A stretch of DNA of 64,000 nt from Microseira sp041929235 (GTDB lineage Bacteria > Cyanobacteriota > Cyanobacteriia > Cyanobacteriales > Aerosakkonemataceae). The DNA lies in the NCBI RefSeq assembly GCF_041929235.1, contig NZ_JBHFNP010000040.1:62001-126000 (forward strand), in the 5' to 3' direction. Shown here in pieces: positions 32,989-43,500 of this stretch (position 1 is the stretch's first letter; the number at the start of each line of letters is the position of its first letter). Under the pieces are notes generated by a model. The model was not told the DNA's origin. It ran no database searches and was given only the letters and a program-made list of their open reading frames with translations. Position numbers and translations under genes: made by a program.

Positions 32989-34530
32989 ATGCAGACCTTT
33001 CAACTATACGAACACGCATCTACGGTTCCAGTAACTTCTTATAATGCCCAAGATTGGCAGCGAGGCTACGAATCTCTTAAACAAGAGTTTGATTACTGGA
33101 TCGATGATGTAGAAGGAGATATTCCGGCGGATTTAAACGGCACTTTGTTTCGCAATGGTCCCGGTTTGCTGGATATTAACGGACAGCGCATCCACCATCC
33201 ATTTGATGGGGATGGGATGATTGCCAAGATTGCGTTTAAAGATGGTAGTGCCCACTTTTCCAACCGCTTTGTCCGCACAAAAGGCTATCAAGAAGAACAG
33301 GCGGCGGGCAGAATTCTTTATCGCGGTGTATTTGGCACTCAAAAACCGGGGGGCTGGTTAGCGAATGCGTTTGATTTAAGGCACAAAAATATCGCAAATA
33401 CAAATGTAATTTATTGGGGCGATAAACTTTTGGCGTTGTGGGAAGCAGCGGCACCTTATCGCTTAGACCCTTACACTCTAGAAACTTTGGGACTAGAATA
33501 CCTTGATGGGGTGCTAGAGGCGGATGATGCCTTCGCTGCCCATCCTCGAATTGATGGGAAAACTGGGAGATTGGTCAACTTTTCTATCAAACCAGGTTTA
33601 TCAAGTAAAATTACTATCTACGAATTCGAGCCATCGGGCAAGCTGTTGACAAAACACAGCCATTATGTTCCGGGTTTTGCCTTTATTCACGATTTTGCGA
33701 TTACACCGAATTACTGTATTTTCTTTCAGAATCCGGTGAGGTTCAATCCGCTGCCTTTTGTGCTGGGTTGGCGAGGTGCGGCGGAGTGCATTAAGTTGAA
33801 TCCCAATCGACCAACCCAAGTTATTATTATCCCTCGGAATCCCAAGCAACCGATGCAATTGCTCCAAACCGAAGCGGGTTTTGTTTTCCACCATGCCAAT
33901 GCCTTTGAGCAGGGGGATAAAATCTATTTGGATTCAATTTGTTATGAGTCCTTGCCCTCTGTTGAACCTGAATCGGATTATCGCCAAACTAATTTTGAGG
34001 CTTTATCTCCTGGACAGTTGTGGCGGTTTGAGATCGATTTGAATAGCTCCCACGGCTTTGCCTGGGAGCGAGGAGGGCGCTCCCAGGCAGAGCCGTGGCA
34101 GCCAGGGGTGCAGCGTCAGATGTTGGAAAGTCGGTGCTGCGAGTTTCCTTGGGTTAATCCCACAAAAGTAGGGCAGCCTTATCGATATCTTTATCTGGGT
34201 GCTGCTCATGCGCCATCCGGCAACGCTCCGCTTCAGGCAATTCTTAAAGTTGATTTAAAGTCCGGTAGCAGAGAAGTCTGGAGTGCAGCACCCAAGGGCT
34301 ATGTCAGCGAACCTATTTTCGTCCCTCGCCCTGAGACTGTGAATGAAGATGATGGTTGGCTGCTAACATTAGTCTATGATTCGGCTCACCATCGCTCTGA
34401 TTTGGCGATTTTGGATGCTCGTGACTTGAATCGAGGACCTGTGGCTCGATTGCATCTGAAGCATCACGTTCCCTATGGTCTGCACGGAAGCTTTACACCC
34501 CATTGGTTTGGCTCGTTGCAATCGCCATAA
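32989..34530 (+). CDS. Carotenoid oxygenase family protein (apocarotenoid cleavage)
   Basis: A protein of 513 residues of the RPE65/ACO family: GDIPADLNGTLFRNGPGLLD, HPFDGDGMIAKIAFKDG, NTNVIYWGDKLLALWEA, and the iron histidines in AHPRIDGKTG, FAFIHDFAIT, FVFHHANAF and the C-terminal PYGLHGSFTP. Members cleave carotenoids or apocarotenoids at a double bond, using four-His non-haem iron. The exact substrate is not predictable. Around residues 352-372 the reading frame passes through an almost perfect palindrome (34050-34098) encoding SHGFAWERGGRSQAEPW, which looks like an insertion tolerated in a surface loop. Heptad repeats lie directly upstream. Confidence 0.9.
   Translation: MQTFQLYEHASTVPVTSYNAQDWQRGYESLKQEFDYWIDDVEGDIPADLNGTLFRNGPGLLDINGQRIHHPFDGDGMIAKIAFKDGSAHFSNRFVRTKGYQEEQAAGRILYRGVFGTQKPGGWLANAFDLRHKNIANTNVIYWGDKLLALWEAAAPYRLDPYTLETLGLEYLDGVLEADDAFAAHPRIDGKTGRLVNFSIKPGLSSKITIYEFEPSGKLLTKHSHYVPGFAFIHDFAITPNYCIFFQNPVRFNPLPFVLGWRGAAECIKLNPNRPTQVIIIPRNPKQPMQLLQTEAGFVFHHANAFEQGDKIYLDSICYESLPSVEPESDYRQTNFEALSPGQLWRFEIDLNSSHGFAWERGGRSQAEPWQPGVQRQMLESRCCEFPWVNPTKVGQPYRYLYLGAAHAPSGNAPLQAILKVDLKSGSREVWSAAPKGYVSEPIFVPRPETVNEDDGWLLTLVYDSAHHRSDLAILDARDLNRGPVARLHLKHHVPYGLHGSFTPHWFGSLQSP
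34050..34098. repeat. Palindromic repeat inserted in frame within the carotenoid oxygenase gene
   Basis: Two 21-base arms (CCACGGCTTTGCCTGGGAGCG and its complement with one mismatch) around a 7-base loop. The CCTGGGAGC/GCTCCCAGG core recalls the CCCAGGC palindromes at 17771 and 17849. Length and phase keep the gene open. Confidence 0.8.
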
Positions 34531-34760
34531 ATCGGGGTAGCGGCGATTCGGCAAAAATCGTTGCTACCAGCACGCAGCCGTCGCCCCCAGCGGATAAAAG
34601 CAATGCTGGTTGGTGTGACCCAATCTTGTCCGCCTCGATTCTCCCTTTTGGCAGTTGGCTGGAGCAACGGTAAAGTAGTAAGGAAAGAGTTAGGGTAGCA
34701 CTACTTCCTACTTTCCCGCTCCCACAACCCTATTGCTAGGGTGTTCTACTGGTGACCCAG

Positions 34761-35975
34761 ATGAAATTTAGTATTGTCATCACGACCTATAACCGCTTGT
34801 CGTTTCTCAAGCGAGCCATTGAATCTGCTCTTGCCCAAACTGTACCCTGTGAAGTGGTGGTGGTGGATGACTGCTCATCGGATGACACCCAAGATTATGT
34901 CCGCAGCTTGGGATCTCCCATTACCTACCATCGTAACCCCACTAATATGGGTCATGCGGCTTCGGTGAATGCTGGGGTGCAAGTGGCGCAAGGGGATTGG
35001 ATCAAGCCGGTGGATGACGATGATTATTTAGACCCGAATTGTATCAAGGAGATGATGCGAGCGATCGCGCTACGCCGGGAAGCTGTAATCTGTTCTTGTC
35101 AAGCTGCCCAAGTCGATGTCAATCAAGTAGAAATTAGCCGCACCCGTAAAATGGGACCAGGGCAAGCTTTTTATATCCCCCAAGAAGATATCCATTATGG
35201 AATGCTGTTGGAGCAAATTCCATTTGGTACGCCGATTCAAGTCGCCTTCCGCCGCGATGCGTTTATTCAATCTGGGGGTTGGGATTCCAGTTTAGATGCC
35301 AACTTTGACGATATTGATTCTTGGCTGAGAATTGCTCAGTTTGGAGATGCGATTTTTATCAATAAATGTTTGGCTTATCGCACAGTTTGGCCTGGAGGTT
35401 ACAATCAAAAGTTCTCTCTGGAAAAGCGGCTAGAAACCAATATTTTAATCAAGGAAAAAATCCACGCCTTAGTCAGCGAAAATCACCGCGCATTAATTCC
35501 AGAAATTGAGGCGATTCGCGCCTATGTCAAGTTGCATTGGAGCTTGGTTGCGCTCAAGCAGAAAGCTTATCTTAGTTCGATTAAATTTGCGTTTCCAGCC
35601 GGATTATCGCCACAGGCTTGGCAGCTTTTAATCGAAGCAATTATCTTCCGTTACAAGCAGCCCCCGTGGTTGCAAAAAAGTCTAGATAGCAACCTATTAG
35701 TAATGGCAAAAATGTACGCCATTACCAACGAAAAGCATCGGGCTGCTCTGCCAAACCTGCAACATTTTCAATCTTATATGAAACTGCGCTCTAGCTGGGT
35801 TGCGTGCAAGCAAGGAAAGTTGCTGACAGCTGTCCAACTAGCTTTACCAGCCCTTTCTTCACCTGCTGCATGGAAGCTGGTAATCAAATCAGCTTTATCC
35901 GATCCAGAAAACAATAAACAAATCGCGATTCGCAAGTTTGTTTTGATAGATTTTGAAGTTTTTGGTAATGGGTAA
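34761..35975 (+). CDS. Family 2 glycosyltransferase
   Basis: A protein of 404 residues. The GT-A domain has FSIVITTYNRLSFLKRAIES at the start, VVVVDDCSSDDTQDYV, GDWIKPVDDDDYLDPN (the metal-binding D-x-D in a five-Asp run) and SSLDANFDDIDSWLRIAQFG (acceptor side). The second half is helical and contains two similar segments (KLHWSLVALKQKAYLSSIKF and KLRSSWVACKQGKLLTAVQL), an internal duplication seen in cyanobacterial GT2 proteins. Sugar and acceptor are unknown. A GTG three codons upstream is an alternative start. The end of the gene runs into a heptad repeat. Confidence 0.88.
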   Translation: MKFSIVITTYNRLSFLKRAIESALAQTVPCEVVVVDDCSSDDTQDYVRSLGSPITYHRNPTNMGHAASVNAGVQVAQGDWIKPVDDDDYLDPNCIKEMMRAIALRREAVICSCQAAQVDVNQVEISRTRKMGPGQAFYIPQEDIHYGMLLEQIPFGTPIQVAFRRDAFIQSGGWDSSLDANFDDIDSWLRIAQFGDAIFINKCLAYRTVWPGGYNQKFSLEKRLETNILIKEKIHALVSENHRALIPEIEAIRAYVKLHWSLVALKQKAYLSSIKFAFPAGLSPQAWQLLIEAIIFRYKQPPWLQKSLDSNLLVMAKMYAITNEKHRAALPNLQHFQSYMKLRSSWVACKQGKLLTAVQLALPALSSPAAWKLVIKSALSDPENNKQIAIRKFVLIDFEVFGNG

Positions 35976-36123
35976 TGGCTAATCGCTAATCGCTAATGGT
36001 CAGTTTTTCCCTCACCCCCCCAAGCCAAAGAATATTAAAAAAAGTTACGAAATTTATCCAAGTTCCCATTTTATGCATTGGTACAATGTAGATATAGATG
36101 GCGATGAATAAGGATTGACCCCA

Positions 36124-36693
36124 GTGACATCATTGATACAAATTACACAGACCGATGGAGAGCAGCTAATTGCCGAGTTCTTCCAAGAATCCGAGGGTGC
36201 TTGGCGTTCAGAACGTCGGTACTACACCCTACCCGATGGAAAAACGCAGGAGATGGTAAGTTTTATTACCGTCAAGTTTCTGGAACGAGGAAGCGAGGAA
36301 CTAGGGCAACTGGCGCAACTGCACGGTCTGGGCGATCAGGTATCCTTGACTTGTGGGGCGAAAATTACCTGGGACAGCAAGGATTCCGTAACAGATCGGA
36401 AACAGTCCCAGGGTTCGACGCTGTTTGGGGTGTTGGGAAAAATAGTGTATCGCGATCGCGGTTTCGCCACATCCAAACCAGTCACCGCGCAATATTACTT
36501 CACCAATCCCAAAACTTTGTGTTTAAAGACAGAATATAACGATTCTGTATTTGAGGAAGAATTAAAACTGATTGGCAATAACTATCGCACGCGACAAAGC
36601 ATTATATCCCGTGCTGGCGAACAATTGATGATCGGTCAATATTTAGAAAAGCGCATCCCGTCATCTGATAATATTCACGAAACAACTTCGTAA
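36124..36693 (+). CDS. Phycobiliprotein lyase, CpcS/CpeS family
   Basis: A protein of about 189 residues with the CpcS/CpeS lipocalin-like pattern: FFQESEGAWRSERRYYTL near the N-terminus (F-x-x-S-x-G-x-W-x-S-x-R motif), MVSFITVKFLE, AKITWDSKDS, and the closing TRQSIISRAGEQLMIGQYLE with KRI. These enzymes attach bilin chromophores to cysteine-84-type sites of phycobiliproteins. Which subunit it serves cannot be told. The longer frame uses a TTG; I prefer the GTG at 36124, which has AAGG about 10 bases upstream. A small lipoprotein gene follows after 20 bases. Confidence 0.82.
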   Translation: MTSLIQITQTDGEQLIAEFFQESEGAWRSERRYYTLPDGKTQEMVSFITVKFLERGSEELGQLAQLHGLGDQVSLTCGAKITWDSKDSVTDRKQSQGSTLFGVLGKIVYRDRGFATSKPVTAQYYFTNPKTLCLKTEYNDSVFEEELKLIGNNYRTRQSIISRAGEQLMIGQYLEKRIPSSDNIHETTS

Positions 36694-36713
36694 TTTATCA
36701 AGATTAAAAGGGT

Positions 36714-36935
36714 ATGAGGAGTCAAACTCACCTAATTGTGCGGTTGATAGCGTTTGTTTTGCTTGTCTTCACAAGTGCTTGCGCTTCTGAAAAAGAAGCG
36801 CCTTCCCCCATTCCGCCAAATAACCCGCAGCAGCAGCTACAAAATCGCCCCAGCGATGCTGGTAATAAAGCTGATGAGGAAGATGAAAAGGATGAAGAAG
36901 ATGATGACAAGGATGACAAAGACGAGAAGGATTAA
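36714..36935 (+). CDS. Small putative lipoprotein with acidic tail
   Basis: A protein of 73 residues. The basic N-terminus and hydrophobic core (LIVRLIAFVLLVFTSACAS) form a signal peptide with a lipobox-like TSAC, so Cys 23 or so is the probable lipidation site. A Pro/Gln linker and about 22 nearly continuous Asp/Glu/Lys residues follow, mostly D and E. No family recognised. The acidic tail could bind cations. It is close downstream of the bilin lyase gene, but a functional link is not evident. Confidence 0.6.
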   Translation: MRSQTHLIVRLIAFVLLVFTSACASEKEAPSPIPPNNPQQQLQNRPSDAGNKADEEDEKDEEDDDKDDKDEKD

Positions 36936-36966
36936 TCTAGGGTGTATATAAAGGGGCGACTATAAC

Positions 36967-37118
36967 ACCTAGAACCCCGACTTCTTAGAGAAGTCGAAAA
37001 TCTAGGTATTAAAGATTATACCTGTTGCCAAAGTCCTTTTGAGACGATTTAAAGGGCGGGCAGGACACCCACCCCACAAGAATTTTTCTGGTTTTGTGGG
37101 GTGGGCATCTTGCCCGCC
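36967..37118. terminator. Two palindromes between convergent genes
   Basis: First a nested hairpin (ACCTAGA/TCTAGGT around CGACTTCT/AGAAGTCG, 36967-37007). Then comes a long imperfect stem from GGGCGGGCAGGACACCCACC to GGTGGGCATCTTGCCCGCC (37054-37118), related to the CCCCACAA/TTGTGGGG repeats at 48902-49026. Likely terminators or dispersed repeats separating the small lipoprotein and MFS genes. Confidence 0.6.
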
Positions 37119-37161
37119 TCACATATTTTTGCCAGAGGTATATTGTTTGTAAACCCCGCCC

Positions 37162-38370
37162 CTACTGCACGGGTTTGGAAACAGCAGTTAAAGCGATAAC
37201 TTGCTGTTTCGTAACAGTAAAAGCAATTCCCAAAACTAAAAGCAGTGCGCCGGAAAAAGCATAAGTCAACCCCAAACCGACATTTTGACTAACAGGTTGA
37301 GTCAGGATTGGTGAAAGAAACTGCCCTAAAAATAAAGCCGTAGAAAGTCCTCCTAAAGCGCGTCCTCGCACCGCATCTGGTACTGCGAAAGATACCCATA
37401 CGGTCATATTAGGCATTAGCAGTCCCAATCCTAAACCTGCTGTGGCTAAACCTAACAATATCAACCCATAGTTACCCGCTAAACCAATAATCCCATAACC
37501 GATGCCCATAAAGCCGAAAATGACGGGTAAAATGCTGACAAAATCCAGCCTTGCTTTTACTTTGCCATAGCTTAAAGAGGCAAAAGCGCTAAAGAGAGTA
37601 CAGAATGCGATTGCTATACCACTTTGTGCTGGTGTTGCATTGGTCAAACTGCGGAGATAAAACGGTAATTGGACTGGTATTAAATAGAAAACCACCTGAC
37701 TCAGCGTTGTCACGCCATAAACAAGTATGAGCAGGTTTACAGGTATAGAAGCATTAATTTCAGATTGATTTCCTCCTGGCGATTCCGCATAATTAACGCG
37801 ACGCGGTTCGTAAATAGATATCAAAATTAAAGGCACTAAAACCCAAGAAAACAGATAAATTAAAAATGGATATCGCCAACTTGCAGAAGCAAGCGAACCC
37901 CCAGCAGAGAGAAACAAAACTCCTCCCAACCCCATAAATGCTGCTTGCAATCCCATGAAAGTAGCGCGAGCTTGTCGAATATAGTAATCTGCAATTAATG
38001 TGGTAGCGCTTACCATTACTCCAGCGACGGCTAAACCGAGCAAAGCACGACCGCCTAAAATCGCAAATAGAGAGTTTAAAACATAACCAGAACCCCCTGC
38101 AAAGCCATACAATACAGCAGAGACAATTAACAGCGGTTTGCGTCCCATTCGGTCTACAATCACACCCGCAATCGGCGAACCAATCACAATAAATAAAGCC
38201 GGAACTGTTAATACCAATCTCACCCAAATTGCCGCGTTTTCAACCGATGCAAAATGGTCTTGCATTGCGGGTAAGGAAGGGGCAATTGTTGCGCCTGACA
38301 TTACCGTTAAAGTACTGGCGAGGAGCAAGGTAGCTTTGGTTAGTATAGAATTAGGATTGGACTGATTCAT
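37162..38370 (-). CDS. MFS transporter
   Basis: A protein of 402 residues with 12 hydrophobic segments. The MFS loop motif is present as GVIVDRMGRKPLLIVSAVL, with a second-half counterpart near LSYGKVKARLDFVSI. N-terminal MSGATIAPSLPAMQDHF is typical of DHA1-type drug/metabolite exporters, so export of an inhibitor or siderophore-like compound is possible, without proof. It starts 4 bases after the stop of the porin gene, so the two are almost certainly one transcript. Such an inner-membrane exporter plus outer-membrane porin pair suggests coordinated envelope transport. Confidence 0.88.
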   Translation of the reverse strand: MNQSNPNSILTKATLLLASTLTVMSGATIAPSLPAMQDHFASVENAAIWVRLVLTVPALFIVIGSPIAGVIVDRMGRKPLLIVSAVLYGFAGGSGYVLNSLFAILGGRALLGLAVAGVMVSATTLIADYYIRQARATFMGLQAAFMGLGGVLFLSAGGSLASASWRYPFLIYLFSWVLVPLILISIYEPRRVNYAESPGGNQSEINASIPVNLLILVYGVTTLSQVVFYLIPVQLPFYLRSLTNATPAQSGIAIAFCTLFSAFASLSYGKVKARLDFVSILPVIFGFMGIGYGIIGLAGNYGLILLGLATAGLGLGLLMPNMTVWVSFAVPDAVRGRALGGLSTALFLGQFLSPILTQPVSQNVGLGLTYAFSGALLLVLGIAFTVTKQQVIALTAVSKPVQ

Positions 38371-38374
38371 CTTT

Positions 38375-39934
38375 TTAGAACGAAAATACCGTTCGTAAAG
38401 TGCCTGTGATTATTGTACCGTTCGCTTCTTGATTGGCGGGATTGGTAATAACCTGAATTAAGGGTGTAACCCGCAATCTATCGCTGAAGGGAAAGTTGTA
38501 AAACGCTTCAAAGTTCGTTTGAGTCCCATTCCCGACGGCATTTTCAATTAAAGGTTGACCAACGGCAATGCCTGCTAAAGCTTTCGGTACAAACAAGTCT
38601 CGGAAACCAACTCCCGCACTCCAGTAATTCGGGCTAATATCGCCCAAACTGGTATCGGGATAACTGGCATAACCATATCGTCCAAATATACCCAATTTCT
38701 GGTTCAGCGCCCAGTCAAAATTGATACCAAATCCATTAAAATGGCTACCAAATATTTCACCGCCGCTGTACTGGAGGCGAAGGGCAAAATTTTTATTCGG
38801 AGCATATTCTAGTTCTAAAAATCCTTGGTAAGGATCGCCAAAAAAACCCCCTTTAGCATCTCCACCCGCTGTAGGAAATAACCGGATATTTTCAGGTGCG
38901 CCGCCACCAATTAATCGCTCGTTTTCGGGTAACCTATCTGCTGCATCTCCAGAAACATATAGTCCTCGTAATTTTACTGCACCTCCTCCCGGATTCCAGT
39001 CGATAACAATACCCGCGCCCCCTGGTCTGGGAAGTAGGATAAAGTTATTAACTAAAGCTAGGGTAGAAAAGTCCAGAAAGCTGGTATTTGCATAGCGGTT
39101 TTTATCGACAAAATCTGGAGCAACTAGCGCTGGTCCAACTGTAATTTTTAAGTCTTTTATAGGCGTAAAACTGTAGTATAATCTTGCAAGGCTGAACCGA
39201 CCATCGCGACCGGGAATTGAGAAGTCTAAAGTACTTCCTAAGTTAGGTTCAAGAAATCCTGCGGCGTTGTCGGTAATGCCATCGCTGCCAGTTACTAATC
39301 TAACTTTTAATAAATCTGTGCCGCTAAAGCTGGTATTTAAATCTAAACTGGCTCGATAAATAAAGGTGGGATTCGGGTCATCTTCGCTAATAACTGCGCC
39401 TCTGGGAGCGATTATTCTTTGGCTAGCAATTCTTCTGCCTGTATTTACGGCAAAAATAACTTGACCTGTAAGCTTTGTTATGTTAGAAAATTGATTGGTT
39501 TCCAACTCTGTAGCGCGTGCTTCTAGGGCATCAATCCGACTCCGGAGTGCGGATAGTTCTGCCGCGAATTCTTCAGAAAGTCGCTGCAAGGTTAGTAAGT
39601 CTTCGCGAGCAACTAAATTTTCTGTTCCTGTGGCGATTATTTCGTTAATTCGGTTTAGCGCTGCATTTAAACCCGCTGCGAATTCGTAACGAGCGATCGC
39701 TCTGTTTCCTCGGAAAGTGTTATCAGGATAACCTTCAATTATGCCATAGCGATCAACTAACGATTGTAGTGCTTGAAACGCCCAATCATTCGGCTGAACA
39801 TCTTCTAATTGGCTGACCGAGGTTACTTGACCAATTAGCGCATCGGTTGTAGGTTGATCTAGTACTTTTGGGGTTTGACCTGCGAGAAATAAGAGACAGA
39901 ATACACTTGAGAAAAGTTTAGAAATTGGCGTCAT
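38375..39934 (-). CDS. SLH-OprB type porin (cyanobacterial iron uptake porin / Som family)
   Basis: A protein of 519 residues. After a signal peptide (LFSSVFCLLFLAGQ) comes an SLH domain, with VQPNDWAFQALQSLVDRYGI and GYPDNTFRGNRAIARYEFAA. Then a coiled-coil spacer (LQRLSEEFAAELSALRSRID) and a beta-barrel with OprB-type strands to a terminal phenylalanine (GTLRTVFSF). This is the major outer-membrane porin architecture of cyanobacteria, in which the SLH part binds peptidoglycan-linked polymer; several members are annotated as iron uptake porins. First gene of the operon with the MFS transporter. Confidence 0.92.
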   Translation of the reverse strand: MTPISKLFSSVFCLLFLAGQTPKVLDQPTTDALIGQVTSVSQLEDVQPNDWAFQALQSLVDRYGIIEGYPDNTFRGNRAIARYEFAAGLNAALNRINEIIATGTENLVAREDLLTLQRLSEEFAAELSALRSRIDALEARATELETNQFSNITKLTGQVIFAVNTGRRIASQRIIAPRGAVISEDDPNPTFIYRASLDLNTSFSGTDLLKVRLVTGSDGITDNAAGFLEPNLGSTLDFSIPGRDGRFSLARLYYSFTPIKDLKITVGPALVAPDFVDKNRYANTSFLDFSTLALVNNFILLPRPGGAGIVIDWNPGGGAVKLRGLYVSGDAADRLPENERLIGGGAPENIRLFPTAGGDAKGGFFGDPYQGFLELEYAPNKNFALRLQYSGGEIFGSHFNGFGINFDWALNQKLGIFGRYGYASYPDTSLGDISPNYWSAGVGFRDLFVPKALAGIAVGQPLIENAVGNGTQTNFEAFYNFPFSDRLRVTPLIQVITNPANQEANGTIITGTLRTVFSF

Positions 39935-40587
39935 TGTTTTTGCGCGATCGCATCTATATTTTTTGGTTATAACATGTATTTGGTGCGTTAGGCATGACTA
40001 ACTTACCCTACTAGCGTGGCAAGGCTAAAATGAGGCAGTAGGAAATCAGCAAAAACCTGAATTTGTTGGAATTAAAGCTAATTGGCTAATGCACTACTTT
40101 AGCTGTGTCGCGCCACTACAATTGTTGCTAAAATTACCTAATTTAACTGAGTAGAGTAGGTGGTTTAATTTCAACCCCCTGCTTTACTGCGATCGCTATC
40201 GCCGGTGTCTACATCGATCTTCCCGTCGGATCGACAGTCGAACTCACGTTAATTAAAGCTATGCTTTGAATTAGCAAATTTTACTTAAAATAACAAAAAA
40301 ATACAAAAATATACATATTTTCAGATTTTTTAATGATTGGTTTTTGCTCTCTATGGTATGTTTTTAGACGGGAAAAAATTAATTTTCCTATTAATATCAT
40401 CTCTGCTCCTATCGGCTGTAGGTATTTTTAGGGTTTTGTCGGAATCCTACTAACATCTAAAATCAATAGGGCAATAGATAGACAAATGATGCTATTACAC
40501 CTAGTTTCAAAGGTGTTTAGTTGCGTCATGCCTAGAAAATAGAGGCAAGTTTAGTAGTGATTTCAGTCGCAAAAGGAAGTTGCTCAA
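39935..40587. other. 650-base gene-free region upstream of the giant protein
   Basis: Contains GTGCGTTAGGCATGACTAAC and TTTAGCTGTGTCGCGCCACT (the inverse of the end seen near 5844). From about 40260 it is a strongly AT-rich tract with A/T runs that probably holds the promoter. No coding frame of note. The last bases carry AAAGGAAG, 8 bases before the ATG of the next gene. Confidence 0.5.
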
Positions 40588-43500
40588 ATGTTGTTGCAAA
40601 AAGCTAAAATTCAACATATCAATACCATTAGCCACGAAAGCAAAGTAGTAGTATTCGGTACAGATAGCGATGGCAAAATATGGTATACAGTTAAGCAAGA
40701 TGGATTTGAAGATAGCTATCTTAATGTGCCAGCAGAGCAAAGAACAGGATGGGAAAATTGGCAAGAATTAATCTTTCCCGATGAAACAGACGACCGATCG
40801 GTAATCGATAAAGAAGCAGAAGAACTGACAGTTAAAGCTACGCCCAATCAATTTATTATTAAGTCGCGATACAAAACTAAAAACCAATCAGCCGTAGCAC
40901 CTGTACAATTAATATCAGCCCTCGGTCATGTATATGTTTTTCGCCAATATAAGAGTAATACATTGTTAGTAGATCGCTTTGTATTGGATGGGCTAACTAA
41001 CAAATTAACTAGGAAACTGGAAGTACGATTTAAGCGCAGCAGACAGAAGTATCAACCTAGTGAAAGCATGAATAAAAATGGGAATGCGCTGCAAAACGTT
41101 GATTCCCTAGACTTCCGAGATCCAGACGGAAATTTCTTTTATGAACCTACTACGGAATTGTGCTTAGTAAATAACCTGCAAAATGGTTGGTTTACAGTAG
41201 TGCTAGTACCGACCAAAGAAAACGATCGGCATCGCTGGCATATTTTTGCTTATAATAGCAGCAATCAAAAAGTTGAACTGACTACGATTCTGGCTTCTGA
41301 AGAGGGACTTTTTGATGTCAAAGACTATACCTTATTGGAACCAAAATCAGAAGATGATGAAACATTAATTCCTCGCAGTATTCCCGGAATTATCAAACGT
41401 ACATTCGATTTGACTGTGGCTAAAATTACTGATGGATTGAGTGCCACAAAATACGACTTACAAACAGAAAAGAAAATTCCTGGCGGGGAGGTGCAATTAA
41501 TTAAGAAAACTAGCCGTTTAATGCTGGCAGTTCCCACCGATAAAGGCACAGCAGCAATAAGTTTTGCGATCGCCTCTGATGGAACTTTATCTGAAATCAA
41601 CGAAACCCCAACCTCAACTGTACTTCGCAGTAATGAACGGGAGATTTTATTACCTTTAAATACCTTGGATGAAATTAAATCTATCGCCGGAGTTATGCCA
41701 CCCCAAGGCAAGATTATGGGTATAGAAAGAGGTAGCGACGATCCTGTTGAAGAAGCAGAAGATAAAATCAGAATCATCTCGGATACAGAGATAGATTTAG
41801 AAGATGGCGATCGGGTAAAAATTCACGGTACGCTGAGTTATAACGGCGTATATCAAGTCAGTCAGATCGATGCTAATACCTTTGCCATCAACAATAAATG
41901 GTCGAGTAGCGAATTAGGTTTTTGGGAAAAGCAAGAAGAAGATAAAAATCTAATTTTTGATGGTCAGATTAGCAGTTATCAAATTACAGCAGATGGTCAA
42001 TTACAGATTAAAGCTTTTAATCACGGTCTAGAAAATGGCGATGAAGTGCAGATTATTGGTAGTCAAAGCCTAAACGATGCCTATCCTGTCATCAAAATTA
42101 ATAGTCATAGCTTTGCGCTAGAACGCCTGTGGGGAACAGTAGAAGCAGTCAACATCAAACTGCAATCTCGAAAACGTCGCGGCATCATTTTTGATGGTAA
42201 AGATGATTTTGTTGCCACTGAGGATCCGTTTGCAAACAATACAGAATTTACGATCGCACTCTGGGTAAAACCTACGGCAATTAACGACGGAAGTTTTCAC
42301 GGATTTATTGGCAAACAAGGCGATAAATATCGCAAACCCGGATTGTGGATATCCGACAGTAATGGCGGATTGCATTACGATTCTTACAGTGTTGAAGGCA
42401 GCAGATATGCCGGGATACTAACTAATTTCTTTAATGTAGCAAATCAGTGGATTCATGTTGCTTGGGTGAAGAAAGGAGCAGAATATAAATTTTACCGCAA
42501 TGGCGAACTATTTGCTACTCAACCAGCGCCTAAAGAGTTTTACACCAAGGAGAGTAGTGAGTATCACATCGGCAAAGTAGACAATTTTTGGCAGGGTGAA
42601 ATAGCCGAGGTTCGCATTTGGAAACAAGCCAGCACTCCCGAAGAAATTAAAAATACCATGTACCTACAATTGACAGGTAAAGAAGCCGGTTTAGTAGGTT
42701 ACTGGCGTTTAGGCGCGATCGCAGAAGGTAAAGAACGCAAAACGGCAGATTTTTCCGTTAATGCTAATGATGGCATCGTCTATGGTGGCGCTTATGTAGG
42801 TGGAGTTACCCTACCCCGCAGTCTTGCTTCCCAAACATCACTGGTAGTTAAATACAGCAATCCAGAATTATTTGCTGTTACTCAACAAGAAACCTACGAA
42901 GAAAGCTTTGAGTTCAAAGTCAACAGCAATACAGCCATAGATATCAATAACGTTGATAACTTAGGCAATAAGATTTTCTTGATGTCTTATTGGGGGAAAA
43001 CTAGCCGCAGTGCTGAAGAGAAAATTTCGTTTTCCGCAGTGCAGAATCAATTTCAAAATTTGGGTGATGGTTGGTATCTTGCCTCTTGTCGCTTTACCGT
43101 CCCCGAAAACATTTCTATGCTGCGCTGTTTTGAAATTGCTCAAGTGCGGGGAACTTGGAACTCGCTGGAAATTCGCAAGCATCGCATCCGCTTAGTCTCT
43201 GATGCAATTACTGAAGCTAAGTATAACGATACAGTGACTTTAACTAGCATTGTCGATCGCTATGCAGCTTTAGAAAAGGACTCAAAAATATTCGCCAGTA
43301 AAGAAGGTGAAGAATCTCGCCTACTCAAAGAAAAATTGCGGCTAGAAAAAGAATTAGCGCAACTAGCTTCAATTCCTAAACTCCAGCAACGGTTAAACGA
43401 ATTGAAATGGTTCGGTTTCAGGTTGGTATTTGAAGAAACATCTCTACGGAATATTTACGAAACTGAAAAAAACAATCCCCTCAATTACTGGTGTCGGCTT

